Shown one piece after another: positions 22,386 through 37,534 of a DNA stretch of 64,000 nt. How positions within the stretch are numbered: the first letter of the stretch is position 1; each line of letters opens with the position of its first letter. The notes beneath the pieces were generated by a model. The model worked only from the letters and a program-made list of their open reading frames with translations. It was not told the origin of the DNA and searched no databases. The translations under genes and the position numbers were made by a program. The DNA comes from Lobosporangium transversale (Eukaryota; Mortierellomycota; Mortierellomycetes; Mortierellales; Mortierellaceae): contig NW_019028998.1 in the NCBI RefSeq assembly GCF_002105155.1, positions 186,001 to 250,000 on the forward strand. The letters are read 5' to 3'.

Positions 22386-23890
22386 CTGAGGCAGGTATGC
22401 GAAGTAAGAGGTGTTAAAAACTATAGGGAAATATTACTTTTGTACACAAATATTTGTTTTTCATTTTGCATACCAACTAACAATGCCCTGCTTGTGATAG
22501 TTCAGACTTCGAGCTACCGAATACTATGATGTTAAGCAATAACGTTTAATAGCGAAGCGACGATAATAAAATACCTGTGGTTTACTATAGTACTATTCAA
22601 TTTGATAGGAGTTATATTCCTTCACTTATTATGGGCTTCAGATGGGAAGTTGATGATCTGCAATGAAAATATATGGCTCAGCACAATATCTTCTACAAAA
22701 GCTGACACTTAGATCATAAAATTGGACCGCTACTGTCGATATCCAATATCAAAACCAAAAATGCCATATGGTTTTAACGCTTCTTACTTTGCATACCTGG
22801 CTCAAGGAGAAAGCTCGTTCTACAATACATGTATTGGAGCATCTATGGAGCAAGAGCTTTTATATAGGCGGATCGAGGCTGATAGAAAGCAATGGTTTGA
22901 TTTGTCCGTTTTGAACTTCCATAACTGAGTAAATGACTAGGTATATGTATACTTTCCTTACCAATATTACAATAACAGTGATAGACCATATCCTCCCTAG
23001 CATTTCTTCCACCAAGATCAAAAGGCATCATGCAACCACCGTCCATTGCGACGAGGCAAGTCCTCGTTGAGATATTAAGGTAAAAGTAAAAAATTAAAAC
23101 ATTCACTTAATTCTGTATCCCATTCGTTCAGTAGATATTGTTTTATTATCAATCCGCTCCAGCTAATATTACAATGTTGTGGTCGATATCAAATATTAAT
23201 AGTTAAATATTTGTCATGATTTGGCTAATATTTTAAAGTTTCTTTAATATCATGGGTCAAATCGGATCTTTTGTGCGAAATACGTGTATGGCATAACTTC
23301 GTCCGTATAAAGGGCAAAAATTTCCATTATAAATAAATGAGTTCAAGATCCTGTATTGCCTTAAAACTTTTTTTCGGCGTGTGTATTGCCGGTCAAAATA
23401 AATAACCGAAAACTAACTAAACTAACTGCTATGGAGCCAATCTGACTTCTTTATTTCTCCAAATAAAAATAACTCTTGAAGACTTACACATGATCCTAGC
23501 GTCTGCTTGGTGGCTCCCATGGCATCATTTGATGGTGTTGAGGGCTTGATTTTTATCCGGTATGCTACATGAACTTACAATGTTTAAATTCATCAACCTA
23601 TGATATAGAGTGGAAGCATTATCTTACTCCTTCCTCGCTCGCTCGCTCCTCCCCAAGTTCCATTATTGTTATCACTACCACTTGTTCCTGTATCTTCCCA
23701 TCAACCTTCTTTTCCTGAACAATTCATCTTCTATCTATTCACTTTGAACTTTTAGCCCAGTCATTAAGCAATAAAACAAACAAACAAAAAAGCTCTCTTG
23801 TTTATACTTTTGCTGCTCTTCCCTTCTTTCGTTTCTTTTCATCGCCACTGTATTTCGCTTCCTTCTTTCCCTTTCACTCGGATATTGACC
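22386..23890. other. intergenic, possible gene relics
   Basis: A short + strand frame at about 22722-22928 (67 aa, with KPKMPYGFNASYFAYLAQG) has protein-like composition but I recognise no family. It may be a relic. From 23630 the sequence becomes C/T-rich (CTCGCTCGCTCGCTCC) and looks like the leader of the XPG-like gene that follows. Nothing else is supported. Confidence 0.3.
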
Positions 23891-25021
23891 ATGGGGCTGA
23901 AGTCCTTCTTCAAACTGGTCGCGAGTCGCGGGGTTTTGCCCTCGGAAACTGATGTGGGCGCTTTCTTGGCGGCAAACTCTGGTCATTTTGCTCATGTAGA
24001 TCTCCTCGGTATGTTCTATTACGACATCCACGTAGAGTTGTCCATGCAAAGGTGAAAAATAAATCAATCATTAAAGTAGGCAGGTCCCTGGTTCTCGAGA
24101 TGGAGAGTCTTTTCAAAACGAACAACCTGACCATACACATTGATGGAAATTCTTGTACTAAGAAAGAAAAAGCAGGAACGGAACGTCAAGCCAGAAGACA
24201 AAGAAATATGAAACCTTGAACAATATGGACACCTACAGGAAAAATCCACGGAACAGTGTTTGGACTCATCCTCAAGTCATGAGACGCATCTAGAAAGGCC
24301 TTCGAGAGGCCTACACCTTGAGCGACCAGGGCAAGGACCAGCTGGCAACAGGCCTTCGCTTTGTCTTCAATGTCTGTCTGGGCGCATATGAAGCGGACCC
24401 ATGCATAGGACGCCATAATGAGAAGAATGATGGAGTTGTGATATCCAAAACTCTTTTTTTTTTGCGTACGAACGAGTCTGCATCCTAGTGTGCCTCCTTC
24501 CACACCATCAGCGGAAGCTTGGAGTTTGTGATGCGGATGACATTATCCAAGCATTAAATCTGCCAACGCACAAACATCTACTTCTATTATTATTCATAAG
24601 GCCAGAACATTGCGTGGCGGTCATAGCGGGCTTAATAAAGGGTTCCCGCCTGGCAACAATAATAAAAGTCAACTTTGATCCCTTGATTTTAAGTTTGAAA
24701 AACATCTCAATATGGATAGGTTCTAATCATGCTTTCGTCCCTCACAGCTCGCGTTAAAGTCGTCCAAAGAATCCGGAGAAGAGTACTCCGTTGCCGCCGA
24801 CGTAGAGCGGCAAGCACGTGTGTTTGGTATCAAGGGTCTACAACGGCTTCGATGTTCAATATGCCGCTGCTCCTTCGCACATTGAGTTGGGCCATACGGC
24901 ATATAACAGGCAAAAAAGAAAGTGTGCATTGAAGGATATGCAAGACTCAGTGGCAGATCTGAGGAATGTAATCCATACAATGACAGTGAGCGGTGTTCAA
25001 GTGCCTGAACAAACTAGCTGA
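23891..25021 (+). pseudogene. decayed XPG/asteroid-like nuclease-family gene
   Basis: The start MGLKSFFKLVASRGVLPSET...HVDLLG has the form of an XPG N-terminal region. After a very short candidate intron (about 24052-24083) comes NNLTIHIDGNSCTKKEKA. Further on, near 24390, is AYEADPCIGRHNEKNDGVVIS, matching the EAD-centred XPG-I motif. Around 24520 DADDIIQALNLPTHKHLLLL matches the next block. The frame is broken at least three times: a shift near 24205, an in-frame TAG at about 24288 (right before KGLREAYTLSD) and a shift at the T run near 24455, where the expected DSD acidic motif is lost. Such XPG-like genes are often multicopy in early-diverging fungi (recall). I give no repaired sequence. 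Confidence 0.6.
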
Positions 25022-25162
25022 TATCAGCTGACCTTTGAGTAGTGCCAATGACGTTTCTCTTTATTGATCTGATCAAGCGAGCATATTTGCTTCAAAGTAG
25101 ATCATCCCGCGTTATTTAAGTAGCACTGTAGAGTCGTTTACCACAGCTTCTCTATTGAAAAA

Positions 25163-26536
25163 ATGGAGTCCTATCATACCTATGATTCTATTGTCCTATC
25201 ATTCTGCATTTCCTTAAACTGGTTTCGAGACCATTCTATCCATGATGAGGCCACGATAGAGCTACCTCTGGGGTTTCAAATATTCTTTGCACCGGGAGGC
25301 CCTACTCGGTTGCCTACAGGCTGTATAATGCAACAGCAAGGAGACCTCGGAACGCCGGCACCGAGCAGACTTTCTTTCGAAAATCACAGCATCACCGGTA
25401 CCGCTGTTCAGAGATCTAGCATCTGTACAGCCGCAGACTCAAGCAGCTGTTTCTATCAAAGTAAACCCGAATCTGAGGCCATAGGACTCATACCATCTGT
25501 TCTAGAACTTACGCTAAGATTATCCACCATCAACAATTGGCTTGACCAGAGCTTGAGGGATCGGCTTAACAACTTCAAAGCTTTACATTTTGTGGAGGTT
25601 CATGATGGCAAGAAGGAAATCCAGGCCAGTATCACAATCAGCAGTGAATACGCATTGAAGCGTGGCATCTCCAGTGCGTTGAAGAGGATAAAGAAGCGAA
25701 TCACACTTAATACTTGAACATATTAGATAAGAGATTAATAGCTTTTCAACTGTCCATTTACAGTACTATTAGATGCGGAGAACCTCCTCTCACCACGGTC
25801 TCGCACTTTCGAGATAACGTTGACATCAGAACCTCAAAGACTTTTGGTATCACCAAACACTCTTGATTTGGATAGAGCCAAACCAGGAAAGCAGCCTTTT
25901 GGCCGCGCATTGCTAATCAAGTTTCTCCGAAATGTTAACATGTCTGCGGATATGTGTTATACATCTGTTTCCAAGATTGACGAAACAGCTTCTACTTCTT
26001 CGTCGAGAGGAAATCATTCGCCTATCCAGTCTGCGTTACGCTATACTAGCTCTACTTCACATGTCTCTGCGCATCAATCAATAATGAAGCACTGGCCGGA
26101 ATTCTATAAACTCATACTAAGAACTCCTTCCTTCCAAGCCTATCCAATCGTACATAAACTTGCTGGAATTGATTTGGATGCAATGCAACTTGTGGTCAAT
26201 TTTGTGTACCAAAGACACATAGAGGGACCTGGATTTACAGGAATTGTGGATTGGCGTCGAGTGTTTCAACTTGCTTATCGCTTTAAAATAGATCAGCTTG
26301 TTGGGATTGCATCCACAAAGATATGTGAAGAGGTACAAGCGCAGCATATAGTGCCAATGCTATTCACATGGGTATATCAATACCCGGAACTGGAAGGCAG
26401 GCTTCTGACCCATGTTATGAAGCAGTGGGAGCGCATCTTCAAACCAAGTCTTGATGCAATTTTACGACCATATAGGGCGCATCCAGAGTACTACAGGATC
26501 TTAAAGAGACTTGTAATATTAGAGAACACAAGATAA
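25163..26536 (+). CDS. BTB/POZ-domain protein
   Basis: There are two exons, 25163-25673 and 25764-26536, giving 427 aa. The 90-nt intron (GTGCGT...ACAG, phase 1) joins KRGIS to ILLDAENLLSPRS. The N-terminal 200 residues are not recognised; a MATH-like sandwich is possible (FEITLTSEPQ). The C-terminal part fits a BTB/POZ domain: HWPEFYKLILRTPSF, DLDAMQLVVNFVYQRHIEG, then WRRVFQLAYRFKIDQLVGIAS and a helical BACK-like end. Such proteins usually dimerise and serve as Cullin-3 adaptors in ubiquitination; here that is inference. Its own candidate promoter lies in the about 140 bp after the XPG-like relic. Confidence 0.65.
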
Positions 26537-26817
26537 TATTATTATATAAAACAAGTAACGCCACCAACATTTAGATGCTGTTTACAACAAACGTGTACTG
26601 CACTTAGGGCATTTGAAGTCTCTTACAACTAAACTTGTTGACAAACAGAGACCATCAAAACATATGGATGAATTCGATTCACTTACTGAGGTGCGGGAAT
26701 CATTACAGCTGCCATTGTATAATATTGATGGACAACCTGCATAATGGGTCTCATTAATCGAATATACTGACTAAATTCATTCTTGGGGGTTGTCATGTAT
26801 AGGCTGTATTCTTGGTC

Positions 26818-29800
26818 ATGCCCAGGGCTGAAGCTGTAGTAAACAGAATCAAAAGAAAAGGCAAAAGAGGTAAGTCTTTCCCTTCATTTCTCTATCTCTC
26901 CTCCTCTTTCTTCCTCATGGAGGCACATTTCAGTTTCTTGGATTTCCTTTTATTGTGGGGCTGACCTGAATGGATGATTCTCGTTTAATGCTAGGCAGTT
27001 TGTTAACCGGAGGAGATCACTTCAAGTTCGATGGATTCCAGCAACTTACAGATGTCAATGAGCCTTGGGAAGCAACTGAAATCCGCCATGCACTGTTCAA
27101 TAAGGAATGGAGTCTGATCTCTTCACGCATTGAGGTATGACTGGCAAGACGTTCATGTAATATTATCCAGTGTTTTTTTTTTTTTTTTTTTTAGCAGGGA
27201 TTCTGATTTCTCATAAAATATTACGATGTGCTAGAATGTCATGCTGAGCATGAATACCATGGTGCTGTCCGCCATCTATGACTTTGTTGAGAAGGCTTAC
27301 ACTCAGAAAATGACAAGGTATTAGCGACTTATAGATTGATAGTATTGCAACAACTCTGCAATTCGAAAATAAACACATGCATTGTTAACATGACTCTGTA
27401 CTTTGCTGTTTCTAGAACTGTCATGCCAATCCAGGAACTTCCGACAGGACTAATATTTGCAGGAATCAATATTCCGGACCACGACTTGTTATTTCAACAG
27501 CTTGCACAGATATTAGCCGCACCAACCTCTCCAATGATTGACACAGAATTGTCCTTGGATATACCAATGGAGACAACTCAGAAAAACGTTAACAACAAAG
27601 TCGTTATCCTACAATCTAAAGACTGCATAAATCTGAAAGCAGCATTGAAGTCAATGATTCAACAGTTTTTAGGATTAAACATGGATGGAGCCATCAACTC
27701 ACTTGAGGTAGGAAAATAGAATAAATACAAAGGCTGTAATAGAACCAACTCGATATTTACTGATTTCGACTTCTCAATTCTACTTTTAAAATGGCTATAT
27801 TTAATGGACATGTTGTCACAGAGTGGGTTAAAACTACAAAATCACGATATGTTTGTTTTGGAGCAATGGTACCGGTCTCTTTGTACCCCCCAAGAGGAGA
27901 AAGTTGCAAATCAGCAGAGGCAGCCGACTCTTGTGGTCATTATTCAAGACTTTGAGAGCTTTGATCAAGATACGCTACAGGATCTGGTTACAATATGTAG
28001 CAATTATCAGGATCGAATCCCGTTTGTCTTTTTAATGGGGTTAGCTACTTCGATAGATGCATTACATCAAGGTCTCCCGAAATCTGTCCTGAGCTTAATG
28101 CAGACAAGAAAGTTTCAGATGCAGCAGTCATCAGAGTGTCTTACAGCCATCATCGAAGATCTCTTCATGCATGGAAATGTGAGTGTTATGATCGGACCTT
28201 TGCCAATGAAACAGCTTATTGACCAATTCATGCATTACAATTTCTCAGTGAGCGGATTCGTTGCCAATTTAAAGGTGAGAGAGAAACACAAAAGCTGAAA
28301 CTCGTTGTTTTAAAGGACAGTATTTGTTCAACAGATCAATAAAAGTAATTGACGCTCATCATATCTCTTCGGGTATAGTACATTGTCATGCATCATTTCT
28401 ATGCCAATCCATTAAGTATACTTTGCGATCGTGCGCTTTCGTCTCAGAGTAGGGCACTGGAACTGCTGGAAGTAGGGCATTATGACCATATTCGGATGCT
28501 TCCTTCGTTTCAACGGTACATATGGCTCTCGTTATGGATGGCTATGTTATTCTTGCCACTCAGAGATGCCTCAGTATTCATTTCATTACTGATATCCTGT
28601 TGTGATATATTGATAGCTATGTCGAATCAAAAGTAGAAGTGGATCCTCAAGAGGGAGAAATGCTATTGCTAGATAATGAGTTTTTGAAGCTTCAGATCCC
28701 TGATATGGTTAGAGATCTCCAGGAGTATCATAGGAACTTTGCGTTAGTATTTGAATTCCTATGGTTTCTTCAGGCACGATTCACGATTGCTATTCTCAAA
28801 AAATCGAAGCGTGCGCTCTATTTCATGGCGCTTGAGGGCACTCTGACAGACTCTACTAGTATTTCTTTCCTTCTGAACCTTGTTAGGTACATTTATGGAC
28901 TCAAGTGAACTCAGTGCTGTTTTGAAAGCACCGAGTTTCGAGCTTGAAAGTTAATGTTCAATTTTTTTTTTTTTTTTTTTTTTTTTGAGAAAACTAATAG
29001 GAAAATGAACTCCAATGAGATGATGATTTTTATCGAGGATTGTTTACAGTTCTTTAAAAAGTCGTCTCGCTGTCGCCCCAAGGCATCGGTAGAGGAGGGA
29101 AATATCATGGATAAGGAATTATTGATTCTTCAGAACATAAGGGATCGTATGGTGGAGCTTCTGGGTGATATCAGCGATGATTCTGTGACCAGTAGCAGCG
29201 ACGTCGAGGATGGTGACCAAGAGATGAAGGAGGGGGACGATACCGAACAAAATGAGGAAGCAACCCAAATGAAAGATTCAGATCGATGGGCGTTAGCTAA
29301 CGGAGGGACCAGTAAAAGGGTACTCAATAGACAAGAAACCGCAGGCGCACCAATATTTATCAAGAAACGAAAATTGGTCAGCGTAAAGGCAAACGTAGCA
29401 GAAGGCCGACAGACGCGAATCGCCAAAAAGACAAGAGAAACAGTTAGAATCCCTAAAGGTGCCTTAGGCACGTACACAGTGCTTGTCACTGAAGTCGTTG
29501 ATCTATTTGAAAGGCTTTTCAAGTAAGGGTGATAGGAGGAAGTAGTATTATGGAGTCATTAGACGGCTGTAATGAGACACTAATTGTTCCAATCTGTTGC
29601 TACACTCAAGAACATATTTAAGCCATCATAGCATCATGCCTCTTCATGAAGTTTTTTATTATTCGCAAATCAAGATCCAGCAAAAGGCATGTCTTATCCA
29701 ACATTCCTTATTACTAAATCATTCAAGAGTCGAAATACTTACCAATATTGCCTCTGATTTCTGTAGGCATTTTTGCCACAACCACGAGTTTCGATCCAGA

Positions 29801-30261
29801 CAGCGCTTGGGCAACCCGAGTTGTACCTTAACTGCAAGTGCTGCCAAGTACCTTCGAACACTGCTGCATTCATTTCACCGGCAGAAATGGTTTTATCTAC
29901 ACAGCATGACACTTGCATCCTTTACAAGTTGTATGTCGAGTGTGGGCGTATGATCAACATGTATGATTGGTTTACGGCCTTTGGCATGATTCTTGAACGG
30001 GGTACTCAATCTGACAACCAACAGGATAGGTCAATGAGTAATGGGGATGAAAGTAATACATTGGCTCATAAACGATCCAAGAAGCGAGGGAAGGTGTCTA
30101 TGGCTGCCAAGAGCAAATCTTTAAAGGAGCAAAACCTGGACCAGAAGGAGGTTCAAGCACGGTTTATTAGTGGGGTGGCCGAACTGCAGTTTATGGGTTT
30201 TATCAAGCCAACGAATCGCAAGACAGATCACGTTCAAAGGTTGACTTGGGGTAATATTTAG
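26818..30261 (+). CDS. ORC3: origin recognition complex subunit 3
   Basis: The ten exons are 26818-26869, 26995-27134, 27235-27317, 27416-27707, 27822-28274, 28379-28515, 28617-28886, 29001-29522, 29611-29686 and 29767-30261, giving 839 aa. ORC3 is part of the ORC that marks replication origins and loads MCM. Conserved phrases include LPTGLIFAGINIPDHDLLF, QPTLVVIIQDFESFD, FVFLMGLATSID, HHFYANPLSILC, MLPSFQRYVESKVE, LQEYHRNFALV, and at the C-terminus LYLNCKCC, LYVECGRMINMYDW and QARFISGVAELQFMGFIKPTNRKTDHVQRLTWG. Residues about 480-600 carry an acidic, Ser-rich insert. Intron 9 uses a GC donor (AAG|GCATGT at 29687), because no GT site preserves the frame. Convergent with the next gene; stops are about 200 bp apart. 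Confidence 0.93.
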
Positions 30262-30467
30262 TCTATCAAAATCTAATCCTGTGAATTATGTTATAGAGGG
30301 CTCCGCAAAAAAAAAAAAAAAAAAAAAACCAAATCAAATATGCTGTTCTTAATATTTATTTTAACTTCTTGTCGACATTAATGTTGTGAATGAGCTAAAG
30401 CGAATCTGCATGTGAAAATATTTTATGAAAATTACAATTCAGACCCGAGGAGTCTTTAGTCCTGTCT

Positions 30468-33169
30468 TTACATAGCAAGTGTGCCGTGAGTACGGCGCAT
30501 GCCAGGGAGTCTGTCCTGCTCTTTTAATCTCACATCGTTCAGATCGAAAGCAGTGCTGGCCCAAGGTGCGTTGACGTTCATGGCAGCCATAGCATTAGGA
30601 TCCTCCCTAAGTGGCTGACCAACCTTGAGCTCCATGTGCTTAACAGGATCCAAGACACAGAGACCGTTCTGGTCAAAGATTACACGTGATGTACGGTTAT
30701 AGTGTCCACGGTTCCTCTTGCGCTCATTCATGGCCTTGGTCTTCTCATCTGGACTGACTTTGTTGGAGACGAAGGACGTAGCGGAGTCAATTAAAGCACT
30801 AAATGTGTTTTTGCCAGTTCTGATACGAGTGTCACGGATGGTGGTCGCCAGAGCCTTATCACCAGATGATAAAGTCTCTTTGATTTGCGTCTCGAGAGCA
30901 TGGGCAATAGCGTTCTTGACAACGGTTTTGATAAAGGGTTGAGCTAGTGCATACATGAATGAATGCTCCGATCTGCGCATCTTGATCGACAGTGCATGAA
31001 TTTTGACTTTGACGTCTTCAATCGTGAAAAGTGAAGGGGTCTCTTGATCCTCTGGCGTTTTATGGCCCATGATCTTGATGTCCAAGCCTTTTTTGTTGAT
31101 CAAGACATCAGCGATACCTCGGTCTTGGAAGCGGAATCCCTCCTTGGTTTTGACATAGTAATCAACATCACGGATATTGGCCTCAAGACCCTGGATCGTC
31201 ACGCTAAAGTCATGCTTATTAGTGTCAAGCGAGCGATTAGCGTTGCCACGTGGAACCATACGGATTGTATTATTCATGTTCATCTCAAACAGACGAGGAA
31301 GCAAATCGGTACTCGTCAAGATCATATTGTCGAATACAAGATCCACCTTCAAATCTGAGTATTCAATACGAGGGACAGGGATGAACTGGAAGGACTCCAT
31401 CATGGAAGGTAGGAGAACATAGCGGAAGTCATCAAACAAGTGAGGCTTGAATGCTAATTTTCCGTTTCTAAGAGATAAAAAATTAAAAATAAAAAAATCA
31501 GATGTTACCACTCTATACCATTTTAGGAGCCAACCATAGCCCAAAACGCGTGCTATAAGCACGATAAAAAGCCTTACTTATCATAAAAGAGATCATGAGC
31601 GAATTTTTGGAAGTTGGCAGAGACCTCTTGGGAGCGAGGATCCGTATTAAGCTTCTCAATAAAAATCTGTCCTTCCCGCATGATAACATCTGTGTCAGAC
31701 TTGTACTTGACGTTTAAGAGTTGTCGGCCTTCATCGATCAAAATAGACCCATCATTATTGATCGTCTGAGAGGTTACATAGTTCGGCTCACGGAGTGCTC
31801 TGGTCAGGAAATTTGAGACATTGTTGACATATTGGTTCAGTTCTGGATCTACTAGTGTCTTATTCCACATGTTCTGGATGTGGGCAATAATCGGATCCAA
31901 AGCATAACCTTGTGCCCAACGTTGGAGTATTACTTTAAACTCAACAATAGCTGCCTCAACATTAGGATCTAGATTGTTGGATACGAGGTGTTAGAGGATC
32001 AACAGCGTCCAAGTGATTTAAGGGTAAAAAAATCTTTGAGCAACAAAAAATTCAACTAGGGCAACCATAAACTTACCGTGAACGACCTTGTTGGCTTCAG
32101 TGCTGATGTTTCCAGTAGGCTGCTTGGCACGATGGCGCCAAATGCCGACCAAATTCATGATAGAGTCAATTGCAGTTTGGTACTGAGGCTCAGATTGAAT
32201 CTGACTGATGACTAGTTTTAGTCGTTCGATCAAAGCAGATCGTTGCTCTGGAGGCAGCTTGGTGTTGGCATAGTTAATGGCGTCCTGCTGGGTTTGAGAA
32301 GCCCGGGTTTGAGCTTGGGCCTTGAAATCCTGGGCCTGTCTAGCCAATTGCTGTTTCATGTCTTGGGTTTGCTGCCTAGCTGAATCCATTGTGGCATTGG
32401 AATGGTCCATGAATTCTTGGCGTGTATCTTGAGCGACGGCTGTAGGATCCTGTTTTGCACCAAGGGCCACGCTCTGGATCTTATCCGTGACACGGTTAAT
32501 GTTATCTTGAAGCCGAGAACCGCCCGATGCACTTGTGGAGGTCGCGCTCTGTGTAAGGTCGTTGGTTTTGTTGGAGACCCTCTCGCCTACCCCTTGAGCT
32601 GTAGAAGCAACCTTATCGGCACCTTCATTAAAAACCTCCCTGAGTAACTGGAACAGCTCGTTCAAAATGGATCTAAATTCAGCGTTTGTAGTTAGAAGTT
32701 TGGCAACAGCAACCAAATTATCCAAGGTCTCTTGGCCTTCTTGTTTAGCCTTCTTTTGGGAAACACCAACGTCGAGAGAAGGGGCCTGAACATTTTGGGA
32801 AGCCGAAGTTGAAGCCTGGGTACAATGGTAGATAAAGTTCTGGAAAAGCTCTTGCTCGTTCTTCTCATAAATGATGCCACGAGTGGTGCGCATGAGCTCC
32901 TGGAAGTCCTTGTAGAGTGCACGGCCATCTGCTGAGAGCATATGGGCGCGAGCCTCAAGTGAAGGCGAGTTCTGAGCCATAGCCAAGAAATGATCGAGCT
33001 GCTCGTTAGTAGGGAGACGGCCCTTTACGAGTGCTTGGAGGCATTCAAAGAATTTTGTCTTTTGGTTGCGATCGACTTCCTTAATATGTTGAGGGATTTT
33101 GGCACCGCTATCCGCGATAGGGACATTGCGGTATGAGGATTGTCCTTCAGCGGGTCTGTTGTTGGACAT
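30468..33169 (-). CDS. HAM1-like / DUF4449-family protein, possible lipid-binding BPI-like fold
   Basis: The three exons are 33169-32077, 31968-31578 and 31467-30468, giving 827 aa. The N-terminal half is helical and Gln/Ala-rich, with heptad-like stretches (ARQAQDFKAQAQTRASQTQQ), much like fungal HAM1-like N-terminal proteins. The C-terminal half (KNGKLAFKPHLFDDFRYVLLPSMMESFQFIPVPRIEYSD, GLEANIRDVDYYVKTKEGF, DRGIADVLINKKGLDIKIMG) has the alternating beta pattern of the DUF4449/HAM1-like C-terminal domain, which I recall as distantly similar to BPI/LBP lipid-transfer domains. No signal peptide or membrane span is visible, so a cytosolic role is likely. The family name comes from recall; the molecular function is unknown. 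Confidence 0.7.
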
Positions 33170-34762
33170 GGCTGATTAAATTAGGTGGTTAGGGATAGAC
33201 TATAAGTTTATAAACGATAATTATAGCAATAGTGGCAGTATAAGGAATAATCCAAAGAAAGAGGAAATAACGCAAGTAGAGCAAGTGGTAAGAAATAAAT
33301 ATGATAAATAACGTAAAGATGAGATAAGAGAAACTGTGTAGAGTGAGTGGAGGGACAATCGAATAGTAGAAGCGTTAGCTACTTGATCAGGAAAGAAGAC
33401 AAGTACAGTTGCGTGTGTATTGGTTACCTTTAAATAGGTGGATAAGAGATAAAAAAGATTATTTGATTCTAGAGAGAAAGAAAAAGAAGCATAAGACAAT
33501 GAAATTCGCATCAGTCTTTTATATCTAATCGCAAAAGAGTGAAAACATTGACATCACTATGGATCGTTTGTGCAGAATGCAAGATGAATATGGTGAAGGT
33601 TAAAGATAACGACGAGAGGAGGATGAGGATGAACGAGAGCCAGGATGAATATGTAATAAAGGCCAGACTAATTAGCTAGTTAGCCATACACAGATCACGT
33701 AATGATGTGTGTTGCATCCAGACGTTGTCATAGAATGGATAAAGATGTAGCATTTCAAATAAACTAGGACATATAAACTAAGCAGAGTCCAACGATTGGT
33801 CTATACACAGTAAGTAGTATTGTCGCAATGTCACGACCAAAAGGTTAAATAGCAAACAATAGGAAAAAAACAAGGTCTAGAAGATCTAGCGGCGACAAAA
33901 AAAAAAAAAATCCCCGGAGAAAATCTCGTTGGGCGGGTTTTTGAGTATAGCCCGTTTCATTTGGTCGCGATACCTTATATTTTTTGAATACTTTCGAGTG
34001 TATTGGCAGCCAATTAGCTCGCTTGTTACGAGTATTGTTGCAAGTCCGTCACGTAGTGAGATGCCACCAGAACAATTCAATCATCGTTTTTAGATTAAAA
34101 ATATAAGGTATCGTGACCAAATAAAATTGGCGATATCATAGATGCCAAATGGCGCCCGTTCGCAAAATAACACAAAGTGATGACGCTACACCGTTTGTCA
34201 TCGTTAAAATAAAGTAAAAATTTATAGTATCTTATCATCATTATTTGCACACACGAAAACACGGTCTATTTGACTTATTCGTTTGATTCATTGGTCCATA
34301 CATCGATCCACCAAAAAGCAATTTTACTGATGAAGGATGGGGGACACAGCAGATGTAGTGACAAAAGGGTTGAAGATATTTGGCAAACGAAGAAAGAATT
34401 AAGGAAAGCATTGACTATGTTTAAATGCATGCCTTTTTGTCTTTCAAGAGTGAACCCATCAAGTTCTAGAAAATATTTGGTTGTTTCTTGTTTTGCTTAT
34501 ACCAGAGGGTGAAATCAAATATCATGTCGATGTCATTATTTAGTGGCTATGGCGTATTTGTTTCGCATTCCTCTTGCTACTAATTATTCTGTGACAACAA
34601 ACTTTCGACTAAAATTAAAGCATACAAAACACAGACCCTGCATTTTAAAGACCATTTGCTTGACACATGATAAATTTGGATACAAAGTGGTCCATGCGGT
34701 TATTGAGAGGTTGCACCAACTATTTCATGAGATGATGGCAGCATCACAAAGAGCCAGAAACA

Positions 34763-34801
<39 letters not shown>

Positions 34802-34885
34802 CAGTGACATTTATTTTCTATATTTGTGAATTTGTGCTGTAAAAGTGAGAGATCCAGCGGGGGAGCGCTAAGGAAATCAAACAAT
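33170..34885. other. intergenic with a small inverted-repeat element and a long T tract
   Basis: No gene is supported. An inverted repeat (listed separately) lies at 33959-34122. A tract of about 35 T follows at 34767-34801, only 85 bp beyond the dihydrolipoyl dehydrogenase stop. Short frames here show no domains. Confidence 0.45.
33959..34122. repeat. MITE-like inverted repeat
   Basis: ATTTGGTCGCGATACCTTAT at 33959-33978, continuing to 33984, recurs inverted at 34097-34122 with one mismatch (GTCACGATACC). The 26-bp arms enclose about 110 bp. Weaker pairing continues outward. No coding frame. The element type is uncertain; target-site duplications were not clear. Confidence 0.5.
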
Positions 34886-37293
<2,408 letters not shown>

Positions 37294-37503
37294 GATGATT
37301 ATGTTGTGTGGTGTGAAGGGTGGAAAACAGGTGAGTAAAGGAAAAATAAATAAAAAAAGACTTACTTGCCATAAATGTGCTGCTGGCTTAGCAGGACTGA
37401 AGACAAATTGTTTGAGAGAAACACCATTAACAATCCCCCGCTTGCTTCCGCTTCTATTCCTCTGCACCCTTGTATTTTTGCAAAGCTGATGCCCGTTACC
37501 GGA

Positions 37504-37534
<31 letters not shown>

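Noticed and set aside
24052-24083. 32-nt intron in the XPG-like gene as evidence for a live gene
   Set aside because: It is shorter than the other introns here, and the gene has further stops and shifts downstream.
24186-24503. Minus-strand 105-aa frame with hydrophobic stretch
   Set aside because: It is antisense to the XPG-like relic, whose motifs read on the + strand.
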